Shown here in pieces: positions 7,608-16,415 of a stretch of 34,620 nucleotides of DNA; positions within the stretch are counted from its first letter, which is position 1, and every line of letters begins with the position of its first letter. This DNA comes from Bacillota bacterium (GTDB lineage: Bacteria; Bacillota; Clostridia; Tissierellales; Peptoniphilaceae), in assembly GCA_029003555.1 (NCBI GenBank), contig JAQYCE010000062.1:1-34620 (forward strand). The letters run 5' to 3'. A program made the translations under genes and the position numbers. Under the pieces are notes generated by a model that saw only the letters and a program-made list of their open reading frames with translations, did not search any database and was not told the origin of the DNA.

Positions 7608-7639
7608 AAGGCAGGGACAAGAAAGCGCAAAAAATAAAT

Positions 7640-7668
7640 TTGCATTTTCTTTATCCATCTCATATAAT
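7640..7668 (+). promoter_or_regulatory. Promoter of tRNA-Leu
   Basis: TTGCAT at 7640-7645 and TATAAT at 7663-7668 are separated by 17 bases. The predicted start near 7675 lies about a dozen bases before the mature tRNA end at 7687. Confidence 0.6.
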
Positions 7669-7686
7669 ATCTTTGTTACTCAATAT

Positions 7687-7769
7687 GCGGGTGTGGCGGA
7701 ACGGCAGACGCGCTAGTTTCAGGGACTAGTGAGAGCAATCTCGTGAAGGTTCAAATCCTTTCACCCGCA
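7687..7769 (+). tRNA. tRNA-Leu (anticodon CAG)
   Basis: The acceptor arms GCGGGTG and CACCCGC pair fully, with discriminator A at 7769. The anticodon stem CTAGT/ACTAG encloses the seven-base loop TTCAGGG, giving anticodon CAG (codon CUG). A long variable arm (TGAGAGCAATCTCG region) marks a class II tRNA, and the T arm has GGTTCAAATCC. Length is 83 bases. CCA is not encoded; the next bases are TCA. It has its own promoter and terminator and stands alone. Confidence 0.95.
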
Positions 7770-7771
7770 TC

Positions 7772-7803
7772 AAAAAAGAGGACCTCGAGGTCCTCTTTTT
7801 TTT
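7772..7803. terminator. Bidirectional terminator between tRNA-Leu and ald
   Basis: Stem GAGGACC/GGTCCTC (7778-7784 and 7789-7795) with loop TCGA, extended by an A tract on one side and a T tract on the other. It works as a terminator for tRNA-Leu on plus and for alanine dehydrogenase, ending at 7818, on minus. Confidence 0.9.
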
Positions 7804-7817
7804 ATCATTTTTTCTTC

Positions 7818-8939
7818 TTATCTAGAACAAATGGCTTGGTCCAAAGGCGTGTAGTCTTTTTGTATAGCCCGGGCCACATTTTCATTGGTTAGCCTACCCA
7901 GATAACAATTCACCCCTTTTTCCAGGGCCGGATCAGCGACTGCCGCGTTTTCCAGGCCCAGGTCAGCTATCTTTAGACCATACTGGAGGGTGGCGTTGGT
8001 TAGGGCAATGGTGGAAGTCCTGGGTACGGCCCCCGGCATATTGGTGACGCAGTAGTGGATGACCCCCTCTTCAATATAGATGGGGTCATCGTGGGTAGTT
8101 GGCCTTGAACTTTCTGCACAGCCACCCTGGTCAATGGACACGTCCACAAAGACGGCTCCATTTTTCATCATTTTCAGGTGACGTCGGCGGATGAGCTTGG
8201 GCGTTGCTCCACCGGGGACCAAAACCGACCCGATAACCAGGTCCGCATCCTTAAGGACTCTTTCAATATTGGAATCCGAAGAGACCAGGGTTTGAACATG
8301 GGCGCCAAAAATATTATCCAGGTACTCCAGCTTTTTGATTGACCGGTTGAGGATGGATACATTGGCCCCCATCCCCAGGGCAATTTTACAGGCATTAGCG
8401 CCGACCGCTCCGGCCCCCAGGATAACCACATTGGCCTTCGGCGTCCCCGGCACGCCGGCGAGGAGGATCCCCGCCCCACCAAAGGGTTTCTCCAGGTACT
8501 TCGCCCCTTCCTGGATGGAAAGCCGCCCTGCGATCTGGGACATGGGGGCCAGGCAGGGCAAGGATCCATCCTCTTCTTCAATGGTCTCATAGGCTACCGC
8601 CTTGATCTTATGGTCTAAGAGGGCCTCAGCCTGGTCAGGGGTGGCAGCCAGGTGGAAGTAGGTGAAGAGGATCAGGCCCTCTCTTAAGAAGGGATATTCC
8701 TCCTCCAAGGGTTCCTTGACCTTGACCATTAACTCCACCTTGGACCAGACCTCTTCCGCCCGATCAAGGATCTTGACCCCAAGAGCTTGATAATCCTCAT
8801 CAGGAAATCCTGATCCCAAGCCGGCTCCTTTTTCTAAATAAACCTCATGACCGTGGGCAATGAAATCCCTGGCCCCATCCGGCGTCAATCCTACGCGGTA
8901 TTCATTATTCTTTATCTCTTTTACACAGCCCACTTTCAC
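7818..8939 (-). CDS. ald: Alanine dehydrogenase
   Basis: A 373-residue enzyme of the usual length for NAD-dependent L-alanine dehydrogenase, which interconverts alanine and pyruvate plus ammonia in the cytosol. Visible landmarks are the N-terminal substrate lobe (VGCVKEIKNNEYRVGLTP), the pyruvate-binding Lys in MVKVKEP and His in TYFHLA, the Rossmann motif GAGAVGANAC near residue 177, and SIDQGGCAE with the catalytic Asp near residue 270. The start is GTG at 8939, after an AGAGAGGG site; this is the usual family N-terminus. It is monocistronic: a terminator hairpin of the LysM gene lies upstream and the shared tRNA terminator downstream. I cannot see a convincing promoter in the roughly 110 bases upstream. 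Confidence 0.95.
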   Translation of the reverse strand: MKVGCVKEIKNNEYRVGLTPDGARDFIAHGHEVYLEKGAGLGSGFPDEDYQALGVKILDRAEEVWSKVELMVKVKEPLEEEYPFLREGLILFTYFHLAATPDQAEALLDHKIKAVAYETIEEEDGSLPCLAPMSQIAGRLSIQEGAKYLEKPFGGAGILLAGVPGTPKANVVILGAGAVGANACKIALGMGANVSILNRSIKKLEYLDNIFGAHVQTLVSSDSNIERVLKDADLVIGSVLVPGGATPKLIRRRHLKMMKNGAVFVDVSIDQGGCAESSRPTTHDDPIYIEEGVIHYCVTNMPGAVPRTSTIALTNATLQYGLKIADLGLENAAVADPALEKGVNCYLGRLTNENVARAIQKDYTPLDQAICSR

Positions 8940-9052
8940 GGCAAAACCCTCTCTTTCATCGAACCGGATTTTTCTATCCCCGGCTTGGAAAAAACTCCAT
9001 TTAAGCTTACCACAAGAAAAAGAGGAGGGTGAATAATCAACTTATTTTTCAG

Positions 9053-9108
9053 CAAAAAATGCCGCCTGGCGGACCGGTGATCAAGCCGGTCCGCCAATTC
9101 GGGCAGCA
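9053..9108 (-). terminator. Terminator of the YneA-like gene
   Basis: An 11-bp perfect stem (TGGCGGACCGG, 9067-9077, with CCGGTCCGCCA, 9086-9096) closes an eight-base loop; on minus it is followed by GGCGGCA and a run of six T. An outer GCTGCC/GGCGGC pairing may lengthen the stem. It ends transcription of the LysM gene just upstream of ald. Confidence 0.8.
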
Positions 9109-9117
9109 TTTCATTTA

Positions 9118-9447
9118 TTAAATATTTGGGATAAGTAGGGGTTGACCCGGGTGCAGGGTCGACTTACCCAAATTATTTAACCGATAGATTTCACGAACAA
9201 GCTCTCGGGTATCCCTATTTTTTCCCTGGCTTTCTTTTTTGGCCAGGGCCCAAACCGTGTCCCCTTCCTGAACAATAATTCGTTTGCAGGATGGGCTTTG
9301 GCTTTGAACTTGGTCGGCCATTCCGTAGGCCATCCGGTCGGACATCCAGGTAAAACCGGCAAAAAAGATGGCAAAGAGGAAAAGGCCGGTAACGAAAAGG
9401 AAGCTGATAAATCTTCTTTTATTGACAATCAGGGTTCTTTTTTTCAT
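9118..9447 (-). CDS. YneA-like LysM membrane protein, SOS-controlled
   Basis: A 109-residue protein with a basic N-terminus, a single membrane helix (about residues 13-33) and a C-terminal LysM domain (IVQEGDTVWALAKKE to HPGQPLLIPNI, about residues 56-109). Length and plan match YneA, the LysM-containing cell-division suppressor that Bacillus induces during the SOS response to delay septation. Two LexA boxes overlap the promoter, which supports this role strongly. The start is the ATG at 9447 with AAAGGAG upstream; a longer frame reaching 9546 would run through the LexA boxes and promoter and is rejected. Unlike in many Firmicutes, lexA is not adjacent. The identity as a functional YneA is inferred from plan and regulation, since YneA sequences diverge fast. 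Confidence 0.8.
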   Translation of the reverse strand: MKKRTLIVNKRRFISFLFVTGLFLFAIFFAGFTWMSDRMAYGMADQVQSQSPSCKRIIVQEGDTVWALAKKESQGKNRDTRELVREIYRLNNLGKSTLHPGQPLLIPNI

Positions 9448-9463
9448 GGGTATTTCTCCTTTT

Positions 9464-9477
9464 AGAACATTTGTTCG
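9464..9477. promoter_or_regulatory. LexA box 1
   Basis: AGAACATTTGTTCG matches the Gram-positive LexA (DinR) consensus CGAAC-N4-GTTCG at 9 of 10 defined positions. It lies just downstream of the -10 element of the LysM gene, around the transcription start. Confidence 0.85.
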
Positions 9478-9487
9478 ATCTGTTCTT

Positions 9488-9516
9488 AGAATACACGAAC
9501 AAATGTTCTTTGTCAA
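9488..9516 (-). promoter_or_regulatory. Promoter of the YneA-like gene
   Basis: A perfect -35 TTGACA (9511-9516) and TATTCT -10 (9488-9493) are exactly 17 bases apart on minus. LexA box 2 fills most of the spacer and box 1 covers the start site, a layout suited to tight repression. Confidence 0.85.
9496..9509. promoter_or_regulatory. LexA box 2
   Basis: CGAACAAATGTTCT matches CGAAC-N4-GTTCG at 9 of 10 positions and lies between the -35 and -10 hexamers. Centre-to-centre distance to box 1 is 32 bases, about three helical turns, so two LexA dimers could bind the same face. Confidence 0.85.
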
Positions 9517-9552
9517 GAAAAAAAAGAGAGAAAGTGAAAAAATCACTTTCTC
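9517..9552 (-). terminator. Terminator of the miaB-mutS-mutL-miaA operon
   Basis: Ten-base stem GAGAAAGTGA/TCACTTTCTC (9528-9537 and 9543-9552) with a five-base loop, followed on minus by TCTTTTTTTTC. It sits just after the Met_gamma_lyase stop and directly abuts the -35 of the LysM gene, insulating the SOS promoter from read-through. Confidence 0.85.
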
Positions 9553-9568
9553 CCCTACCTTTTTTATT

Positions 9569-10852
9569 TTATGATTCCTTGACCAGCGATTCCAGGCTGA
9601 ATAGGAGGGCTAATTTGGCTTGGTCATAGACCAATCCTCCCTGGTAGTAGGCGATGTAAGGCGGTCGGAGGGGACCATCGGCAGAAACTTCAATGGATGA
9701 CCCATCGATAAAGCCCCCGGAAGCCATGATGACCTGGTCGCTGTATCCGGGCATGGACCAGGGATAAGGCACGACCTCAGCCCCCACACTGGCCGCTTTT
9801 TGGATGGCCCGGACGAAAGCCACCAGACGGTCAGGATCCTCTAAAGCGATAGCCTGGATGATATCGGACCGGGGGTCGTCCATGGCGGGATAGCAGGTAT
9901 AGCCCATCTCTTCATAGACCTTGCAAAAAAGGAGGGCTCCTTTTAGGGCTTCTATGGTCACATGGGGGGCCAGGAATAAGCCTTGGAGGGTGGTCCGGGT
10001 TGTTCCGAAAGTCAGGCCCGTATCCTTGCCCAGGCCGGGAGCGGTCAAATGGTTCATGCACCGGGTGACTAAGTCTTCCCGACCTGCAATATAGCCGCCG
10101 GAAACAGCAATACCGCCCCCCGGATTTTTAATCAGAGAACCGACCATAATATCCGCCCCCACTTCCAGGGGCTCGCGGGTTTCGGTAAATTCCCCATAGC
10201 AGTTGTCGACCATGACGATGGCCTCAGGCTGGCGGGCTTTAATAAAGGAGATGGCCTGACCCAACTCATCAATGGTGAAGGCCCTCCGGTCCGTATAGCC
10301 GGTGGACCTTTGGAGCTCAACCAGGTGAACCGGGTCCTTTAAAGCCAGGTCCAAGGCCTCATAGTCGATCCTTCCTCCCCCCAGGAGGGGGATGGCAGAG
10401 TAGTCAATGCCCTTTTCTAACAGTGTCCCCACTTCCTCCCCTTTAACGCCAATGACTTCCTGGAGGGTATCGTAGGGCTGGCCCGTAACCGCCAGCATCC
10501 GGTCTCCCTTGGAAAGCAAGGCAAAAAGTACCGTGGAGAGGGCATGGGTCCCCGAGGCGATAGAGGGGCGGACGATGCAGGCCTGGGCACGAAAGACATC
10601 CCGAAAGATGGCCTCCGTTTTGTCCCGCCCGCTATCCCCATACCCATAGCCGGTAGCGGAGAAGAAGTCCGCCTGGGAGAGACGGTTGTCCTGGAAGGCA
10701 TGGAGAACCTTGAGCTGATTATAGGAGCGAATATCCTCCAGGGCTTGGAAGCGGTCTTTCAAACTGACCTCGGCGGTTGAGACTCTTTCGATGGCCTCCT
10801 CCCCAATGCCAAAGGAGGAAAGATAGATGTCATGCAGGTCTTTATTTTTCAC
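9569..10852 (-). CDS. Methionine gamma-lyase-family PLP enzyme (YnbB-like)
   Basis: A 427-residue fold-type I PLP enzyme of the Met_gamma_lyase (aluminium resistance protein) family, PF06838-like. Landmarks are the N-terminal KVLHAFQDNRLSQADFF, FSATGYGYGDSGRDKTE, SIASGTHALSTVLFALL, the Asp-binding strand IVMVDNCYGEF, and the PLP lysine Lys242 in SLIKNPGGG. The family is usually coded next to miaA (as ynbB in Bacillus); its true reaction is not settled. The start is GTG at 10852, overlapping the miaA stop as GTGA. The hfq gene often found between the two in other Firmicutes is absent. Confidence 0.9.
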   Translation of the reverse strand: MKNKDLHDIYLSSFGIGEEAIERVSTAEVSLKDRFQALEDIRSYNQLKVLHAFQDNRLSQADFFSATGYGYGDSGRDKTEAIFRDVFRAQACIVRPSIASGTHALSTVLFALLSKGDRMLAVTGQPYDTLQEVIGVKGEEVGTLLEKGIDYSAIPLLGGGRIDYEALDLALKDPVHLVELQRSTGYTDRRAFTIDELGQAISFIKARQPEAIVMVDNCYGEFTETREPLEVGADIMVGSLIKNPGGGIAVSGGYIAGREDLVTRCMNHLTAPGLGKDTGLTFGTTRTTLQGLFLAPHVTIEALKGALLFCKVYEEMGYTCYPAMDDPRSDIIQAIALEDPDRLVAFVRAIQKAASVGAEVVPYPWSMPGYSDQVIMASGGFIDGSSIEVSADGPLRPPYIAYYQGGLVYDQAKLALLFSLESLVKES

Positions 10853-11799
10853 TTTGTCGATTCCTTTTCTAAAAAATTATTTGCTAACTCCACCATGGTC
10901 TCGAGGACCTCTTCCCGGTCCCGGTCCTCATTCAGGCTAAAGTGGTAGGCCTCCTTATAGCGCTTAAACCAGGTGACTTGTCGCTTGGCATAATTCCGGG
11001 AAAATTGCTGGATTAATCGAACCATTTCCTTCTTGGTCACCAAACCACGGAAATACCAGCCGACCTCCTGGTAGCCTATGGCCGAGGCCGCCTGGGACTT
11101 CCTGGGCCAGCCCTTCTCCCGGAGCCTCCGGTTCTCCTCCAGCAAACCCTCATCCACCATGGAAAGAACGCGTTGATCAATGGCTCGGTAAAGATCCTGA
11201 CGGTCTTTTTCCAAAATAAAGATCAGGGGATCCCAGCGACTAGACAAGGCCTCCTCACGTTTTTTTTCCGACATGGGCTTCCCTGTTGTGTGAAAAATTT
11301 CCAGGGCTCGTATGATCTTCTTCCGGTCACCCGGAAAAAGGGTCCGGGCGGTAAGAGGGTCAACTTCAGCAAGGCGGTCCAAAAGGGCCTGGCCTCCCTC
11401 CCGGTCATAGTCGGCATGGAGTTTCTCCCGGAGGTCCTCATTGATATTCACCCCCCCAAACTGAAAATCGTGGAGGATGGCATCCATATATAGGCCGGTC
11501 CCTCCGACAAAAAGGGGAACTTTCTTTTCTTTGCGGATTTCCTGGATGGCTTGGTAGGCCAGGCCCTGGTAATCTTCAGCGGTAAAGCGGTCGCCCGGGT
11601 CGGCCACATCCAGGAGATAGTGGACAATTTCTTCTCTTTCTTCCTTGGTCGCCTTGGCTGTTCCGATGTCCATTCCCCGGTAGACTTGCATGGAATCCAT
11701 GGAAATGATTTGGGCATCAATGGCCTTGGCCAGGGACAAGGAAAGGGCGGTTTTTCCCACCCCTGTCGGGCCAACTAAAAAGATAATTTTCTCCGCCAT
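10849..11799 (-). CDS. miaA: tRNA dimethylallyltransferase
   Basis: A 316-residue enzyme that adds a dimethylallyl group to N6 of A37 in tRNAs reading UNN codons; the product is the substrate of MiaB, encoded upstream in the same run. The P-loop is GPTGVGKT at about residues 9-16, followed by the family's IISMDSMQVYRGMDIGTAK, where the Asp is catalytic, and later FVGGTGLYMDAIL and AIGYQEVGWY near residue 245. The start at 11799 has GTAGGAGG upstream and lies eight bases after mutL. Confidence 0.96.
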   Translation of the reverse strand: MAEKIIFLVGPTGVGKTALSLSLAKAIDAQIISMDSMQVYRGMDIGTAKATKEEREEIVHYLLDVADPGDRFTAEDYQGLAYQAIQEIRKEKKVPLFVGGTGLYMDAILHDFQFGGVNINEDLREKLHADYDREGGQALLDRLAEVDPLTARTLFPGDRKKIIRALEIFHTTGKPMSEKKREEALSSRWDPLIFILEKDRQDLYRAIDQRVLSMVDEGLLEENRRLREKGWPRKSQAASAIGYQEVGWYFRGLVTKKEMVRLIQQFSRNYAKRQVTWFKRYKEAYHFSLNEDRDREEVLETMVELANNFLEKESTK

Positions 11800-11807
11800 G
11801 GCCCCTC

Positions 11808-13703
11808 CTACTTGTTCCTCAGGAAGCGGTTTTCCAAGTCCCTTTTCGTCCTCACGATAATGGTAGGGCGACCATGGGGGCAGGTCAAGGGATAGTCACA
11901 GGAGCGCAAGGCCTGGTAAAGAGCCTCCACTTCCCGGGGATGGAGGCTGTCTCCTTGCTTGACCGATGCCTTGCAGGCCTTCATGGCCATCCAGTCAACC
12001 ATATCCCCAAGATTCCGCCATTCCTGTGGGATATCCATGTCCAGAAGGTCTAGAAAGACCCGGTCATCCCTGGGGTTCTTAAATAAAAGGGGAATTTCCC
12101 TCAAAAGAAGGGTCTTTTCGCCGAAGAGGTCGAAGCGGTAGCCCATTTCTTCCAGGGCTTCCCTCCTCTCCTCCAAACCGTTCAGCTGGAGGTCATCGAG
12201 CTCCAGGGTCATGGGCTCAAGGAGAAGCTGGACATGAGGCTTGGATTCCCTCATCTCCCGGCAGAAGCGCTCATAATTGACCCTTTCATGGGCCGCATGC
12301 TGGTCCATGTAAAAGACTTTTTCTCTCCCCCGGTCCTCCAAAAGGATATAGGTCTTAAAAAGAATGCCCACAAAGACCAGGTCATCATAGGGAGGGAGGG
12401 GGGAATCCTCCCTTTTCTCCCGGTCCTCATCGAATCGGTCCCCATCATTGGACGAAGAGAAAAAGTCCAAGACTTCCCCCTCATCCTCAAAGACTTCCAA
12501 GGCCTCCTCATTGAAAGCTTCCCTTTCAGTTTCTCCCTCCTCGGAAGGCTCCGGACCCGGTCCAAAGTCGGAACCATAAGCCCGGTCCATTTCTCCCAGA
12601 CTTAGGGCCCCTGTATCCGACCAGGCATAGGAGGAGACAATCTCTCGGTAGGCATCGTCGGAAGAAAGATCCCGAAAGAGGCCCTGGCGACCCGCCTGCT
12701 CCTTCCCGTCAGGAAGGGAGGACTGATGAGCAAGCGCCCGGGAAACCAGTTCTTTTAGGAGGTCAACCAGCTCATCCGGAAAATCATAAGTGATCTTCTG
12801 CTTGTTGGGATGGATGTTGACTTCCAGGTTCCTGGCCTCGGTTTCAATAAAAATTTGATAGGCAGGAAAACGGCCGTTCGGAATGATGGACTTGAACAAG
12901 TCCTCCATCTCATCCTGGATCCGGTCATCCAGAATATAGCGGCCATTGATATAGAGGAATTCCATCTGCCGGTTCCCCCGGTAAAAGGTATTATTTCCGA
13001 TTCGCCCTTCTACCCTGAAGTGGGGGCTCTCCCCCTCGATGGGCAATAGGGCATCAAAATAGGGACTCCCAAAGAGAACCATGAGGTTTTCATCCAGGGA
13101 CCGGTCCTTGTGGGTCTGAAAGATCCTCTTGGCGTCACGGGTGAAGCGAATGGAAATCCGAGGGTTGCCGACCGCAAAGGCATACATGAGGCGGGAAATT
13201 TTATTCCCTTCCGCCTTGTCCGATTTCATGAACTTCTTTCGAACAGGAAGGGAAAAGAAAAGATCTTCGACCACCAATTGGGTCCCTGCCGACATGGCTA
13301 TGGGGTTGACCTCTTTGAGCTTGCCCTCTTTAAAGAGGAATTCATAGCCGGAAGATTGGTCGGCTGTCCTTGTCCGACAGGTCACCTGGGCAACGGCCAA
13401 TATGGAAGCCAGAGCCTCGCCACGGAATCCGAGGCTCAGGGTCTGGTAGAGATCCTCAAAATCCCTGATCTTGGAGGTAGCGTGTCGTTCGAAGGCCAAG
13501 GGAACCTGGTCCTTGGGAATCCCGGACCCGTTGTCGGTAATGACGATCTTCGTCTTTCCCCCGTCAAGAATCTCCACAGAAATATCGTCTGCTCCGGCAT
13601 CAATGGCGTTTTCAACAGCCTCCTTCACCACCGAAAGAGGGCCTTCAATGACTTCACCGGCAGCAATTTTCTCTATCGTTTTTTTATCTAAGCGCTGGAT
13701 CAT
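11808..13703 (-). CDS. mutL: DNA mismatch repair protein MutL
   Basis: A 631-residue MutL. The N-terminal GHKL ATPase has KIAAGEVIEGPLSVVKEAVE, NAIDAGAD, DNGSGIP and GFRGEALASI. A variable acidic linker (about residues 370-445) leads to the C-terminal dimerisation and endonuclease domain, which keeps the metal-site motif DQHAAHERVNYE near residue 466 and CPHGRPTI near the end. The endonuclease motif shows a nicking MutL, as in Bacillus, rather than the MutH-dependent type. It overlaps mutS by four bases (ATGA), so MutS and MutL are co-translated. Confidence 0.96.
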   Translation of the reverse strand: MIQRLDKKTIEKIAAGEVIEGPLSVVKEAVENAIDAGADDISVEILDGGKTKIVITDNGSGIPKDQVPLAFERHATSKIRDFEDLYQTLSLGFRGEALASILAVAQVTCRTRTADQSSGYEFLFKEGKLKEVNPIAMSAGTQLVVEDLFFSLPVRKKFMKSDKAEGNKISRLMYAFAVGNPRISIRFTRDAKRIFQTHKDRSLDENLMVLFGSPYFDALLPIEGESPHFRVEGRIGNNTFYRGNRQMEFLYINGRYILDDRIQDEMEDLFKSIIPNGRFPAYQIFIETEARNLEVNIHPNKQKITYDFPDELVDLLKELVSRALAHQSSLPDGKEQAGRQGLFRDLSSDDAYREIVSSYAWSDTGALSLGEMDRAYGSDFGPGPEPSEEGETEREAFNEEALEVFEDEGEVLDFFSSSNDGDRFDEDREKREDSPLPPYDDLVFVGILFKTYILLEDRGREKVFYMDQHAAHERVNYERFCREMRESKPHVQLLLEPMTLELDDLQLNGLEERREALEEMGYRFDLFGEKTLLLREIPLLFKNPRDDRVFLDLLDMDIPQEWRNLGDMVDWMAMKACKASVKQGDSLHPREVEALYQALRSCDYPLTCPHGRPTIIVRTKRDLENRFLRNK

Positions 13704-16345
13704 CGGTCATCCTCCTCAATCATCTCTTGGGCTTGGCGGATGAAACCGTCCAAGGTCGTCAGGGCCTGGACCGGAGAAAGGGCATTAACATCGACCCGGG
13801 CCATTTCTTCAAGGAGGGCCCTTCGGCGGAAGTCGGAGAAATCCTCCTGGTGGTCACTGGCCTTGGGAGTCTCTTTAACAAAAGACAGGTCATTAATGGC
13901 ATCAATATTGGATAGGATGTAGTTGGCCCGAACCAGGATTTCTTCAGGTAAGCCGGAAAGTTTGGCCACCTCGATCCCGTAGGACCGGTCCGTCATCCCC
14001 TCAACCACCTTACGGAGGAAGATCAGCTGTCCATCCTCCTCTTTGATATCCACCTTCCGGTTGCTGATGGAATTCTTCTTCCCCGCTAAACTCGTAAGCT
14101 CATGATAATGGGTAGCGAAGAGGGTCTTGGGCTTTTTATGGGCATCCAGGTATTCCAAAATCGCATAGGCAATGGACAGGCCATCGTTGGTTGATGTTCC
14201 CCGGCCAACCTCGTCCAGGACTAAAAATGAAGAGGAGGTGGCCTCTTCCAGGATTTCCGCCATTTCCTTCATTTCCACCATGAAGGTGGATTCTCCCCTT
14301 TGGAGATGGTCGCGGGCTCCGATCCGGGTCAGGACCTTATCGGTAATGGGGAGGTCGCAGGACTTGGCCGGAACGAAGGACCCCATTTGGGCCATAATCA
14401 GGATCAGGGCATTTTGTCGCATGAAGGTGGACTTCCCGGCCATATTGGGGCCGGTGATGATCTGGATCCGGTTGTCCTTGGCCCCGATGTCCAGGTCATT
14501 GCCGATAAATTCTTCCTCCTGGATGACCTCCACCACCGGATGACGCCCTTCAATGATGTTGATCCGGTCTTGACTTCCCTTATGGAAATGGGGTCGGACA
14601 TAGTCCTCATCCGACGCTAATGTTGCAAGGGAAAGGAGGACATCCAGCTTGGCTAAAAGCTTTGCCGTGTCCTGGATCCGGATGGCCTGGTCCGAAATGG
14701 TCTGGCGGATTTTCTGGAAGATGGCGTATTCCATCTCTTTAATCGCCGACTCGTCCCCGGTGATCCTCCCCGCCTGACTCTCCAAATAGTCGGTGGTGTA
14801 ACGCTCAGCGTTTTTTAAGGTCTGCTGGCGGCGGTAATCGGGAGGCACCTTGGGGAGGTTGGACTGGGTGACTTCAATAAAATAGCCGGCATTCTTCCGG
14901 TAGATGATCCGGAGGTTGCTGATTCCCGTCCTCTTTCTTTCTTCCGCCTCATACTTGACCAAGGCCTTCTTGGCTTCATCGGATCCTGACCGGATCCGGT
15001 CCAAGTCCTCGGAAAAGCCCGGCCGGATCATCCCCCCATCCGTGATCGTGATCGGGGGCTCATCGACGATGGCCCGGTCAATCAGGTCCTTAATATCGGC
15101 CAAGGTGTCGAGATGGCCAAAAAAATCCCGGACAGGGGCGGAGTCCGTGGATTCCACCAGGCTTTGGATTTTGGGAAGGAGGCTTAGGGAAAGTGAAAGG
15201 GAGAGGAGGTCCCGAGCATTCCCCCTCTGGTAGGAGAACTTCCCCAGAAGACGCTCCAGGTCGTAGACCTTGGACAGGCTTTCTCGTAGGGGGAGGCTGA
15301 GGGTAACCCGGTCCTTAAAGGCTTCCACCAGGTCCAGGCGTTGGTTGATAGCATCGACTTCCATTAAAGGCATATCCAGCCATTGGCCTAAAAGACGGCC
15401 CCCCATGGCGGTTTTTGTCCGGTCCATGACGTCCAGGAGGCTCCCCTTCCGGGAATGGTTAAAGAGGTTTCGGTCCAGCTCCAAGTTTTCCCGGCTGCTG
15501 GCATTGACCATCATATACCGGTCGCTTTCCAGCCATTGAAGAAGGTTGAGGTGGCTGAGCTTGTCTTCCTGGAAGGCATAGATGTAATCCAAAAGGGAGG
15601 CGACGGCTATGGCAGCGACCAGGTGCCTTTCCACTTCCTTTCGACCGGTCGGCCCTAGGTAGTTCTCTACTCGGTCCCTGGCCTGGGCCGCTTTCTTGGG
15701 GTCCACATCCAGCCGGCTAATAAAAACGGGAAGCTTTTCTAAAAATGAGGAGACCTTCTCCAAAATCTCCCGGTTGTCCCCATCATTCAAAAGGAGGATT
15801 TCCGAAGGTTTGATGGTCGCCATCCAATTGTGGGCGAAGGTGACGGGGTCCTCCACCAGGTCAACTTCTGTTGTAGCAATTTCCCCTGTGGAGAGGTCCG
15901 CATAGCAAAGGGCCGCTTTCTTTTGGTAAAAATAAAAGCAGAGGAGAAAGTTGTTTTCCTTCCCTTCCAGAGCATCGGCATCGGTCAGGGTTCCCGGGGT
16001 CAAGACCCGGGTCACCGCCCTTTTCACCAGGCCGACCGCCTGGGCCGGGTCCTCCATCTGGTCCACAATGACCACCTTGTAGCCCTTATCAACCAGCTTG
16101 GAGCTATAAGAATCGATAGCCTGGTGGGGCACGCCACACATGGGTGCCCGGTCCTCCAGACCGCAATATTTTCCCGTTAAAGCAATTTCCAAGACCTTGG
16201 ATCCGACTTCAGCATCTTCAAAGAACATCTCATAAAAATCACCCAGTCGGTATAAAATCAGGGCATCCGGATAGGCCCTTTTTGTGGAAACGTAGTGCTG
16301 CATCATGGGCGAAAGGGATTCAAAATCAATATGGTCCCATACCAT
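13700..16345 (-). CDS. mutS: DNA mismatch repair protein MutS
   Basis: An 881-residue MutS1. The mismatch-reading wedge motif is in GDFYEMFFEDA near residue 35 (the Phe-x-Glu). The connector, lever and clamp regions follow, then the ABC ATPase with Walker A GPNMAGKST near residue 630, the Walker B stretch FLVLDEVGRGTSTNDG, and LFATHYHELTSL. The C-terminal tail carries the helix-turn-helix and about 80 further residues. The start at 16345 has a strong AAAGGAGGT upstream. It follows miaB after a 70-base gap with no clear terminator. Confidence 0.96.
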   Translation of the reverse strand: MVWDHIDFESLSPMMQHYVSTKRAYPDALILYRLGDFYEMFFEDAEVGSKVLEIALTGKYCGLEDRAPMCGVPHQAIDSYSSKLVDKGYKVVIVDQMEDPAQAVGLVKRAVTRVLTPGTLTDADALEGKENNFLLCFYFYQKKAALCYADLSTGEIATTEVDLVEDPVTFAHNWMATIKPSEILLLNDGDNREILEKVSSFLEKLPVFISRLDVDPKKAAQARDRVENYLGPTGRKEVERHLVAAIAVASLLDYIYAFQEDKLSHLNLLQWLESDRYMMVNASSRENLELDRNLFNHSRKGSLLDVMDRTKTAMGGRLLGQWLDMPLMEVDAINQRLDLVEAFKDRVTLSLPLRESLSKVYDLERLLGKFSYQRGNARDLLSLSLSLSLLPKIQSLVESTDSAPVRDFFGHLDTLADIKDLIDRAIVDEPPITITDGGMIRPGFSEDLDRIRSGSDEAKKALVKYEAEERKRTGISNLRIIYRKNAGYFIEVTQSNLPKVPPDYRRQQTLKNAERYTTDYLESQAGRITGDESAIKEMEYAIFQKIRQTISDQAIRIQDTAKLLAKLDVLLSLATLASDEDYVRPHFHKGSQDRINIIEGRHPVVEVIQEEEFIGNDLDIGAKDNRIQIITGPNMAGKSTFMRQNALILIMAQMGSFVPAKSCDLPITDKVLTRIGARDHLQRGESTFMVEMKEMAEILEEATSSSFLVLDEVGRGTSTNDGLSIAYAILEYLDAHKKPKTLFATHYHELTSLAGKKNSISNRKVDIKEEDGQLIFLRKVVEGMTDRSYGIEVAKLSGLPEEILVRANYILSNIDAINDLSFVKETPKASDHQEDFSDFRRRALLEEMARVDVNALSPVQALTTLDGFIRQAQEMIEEDDR

Positions 16346-16415
16346 AGGTCAACCTCCTTTCTATTCAGCTAATCGTATATTTATTGTTTTTAATGAAGAT
16401 CATCTTCTTCTTTTA

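Noticed and set aside
8940..9052. Riboswitch or attenuator before ald
   Set aside because: Only a weak imperfect CCGG-paired hairpin is visible; no known riboswitch core or antiterminator pairing could be recognised.
9448..9546. N-terminal extension of the LysM protein
   Set aside because: It would place the -10, both LexA boxes and the -35 inside the coding region.
16346..16415. Short palindrome GAAGATCATCTTC between miaB and mutS as terminator
   Set aside because: Its loop would be too small and it is not followed by a T tract on the minus strand; read-through from miaB to mutS is more likely.
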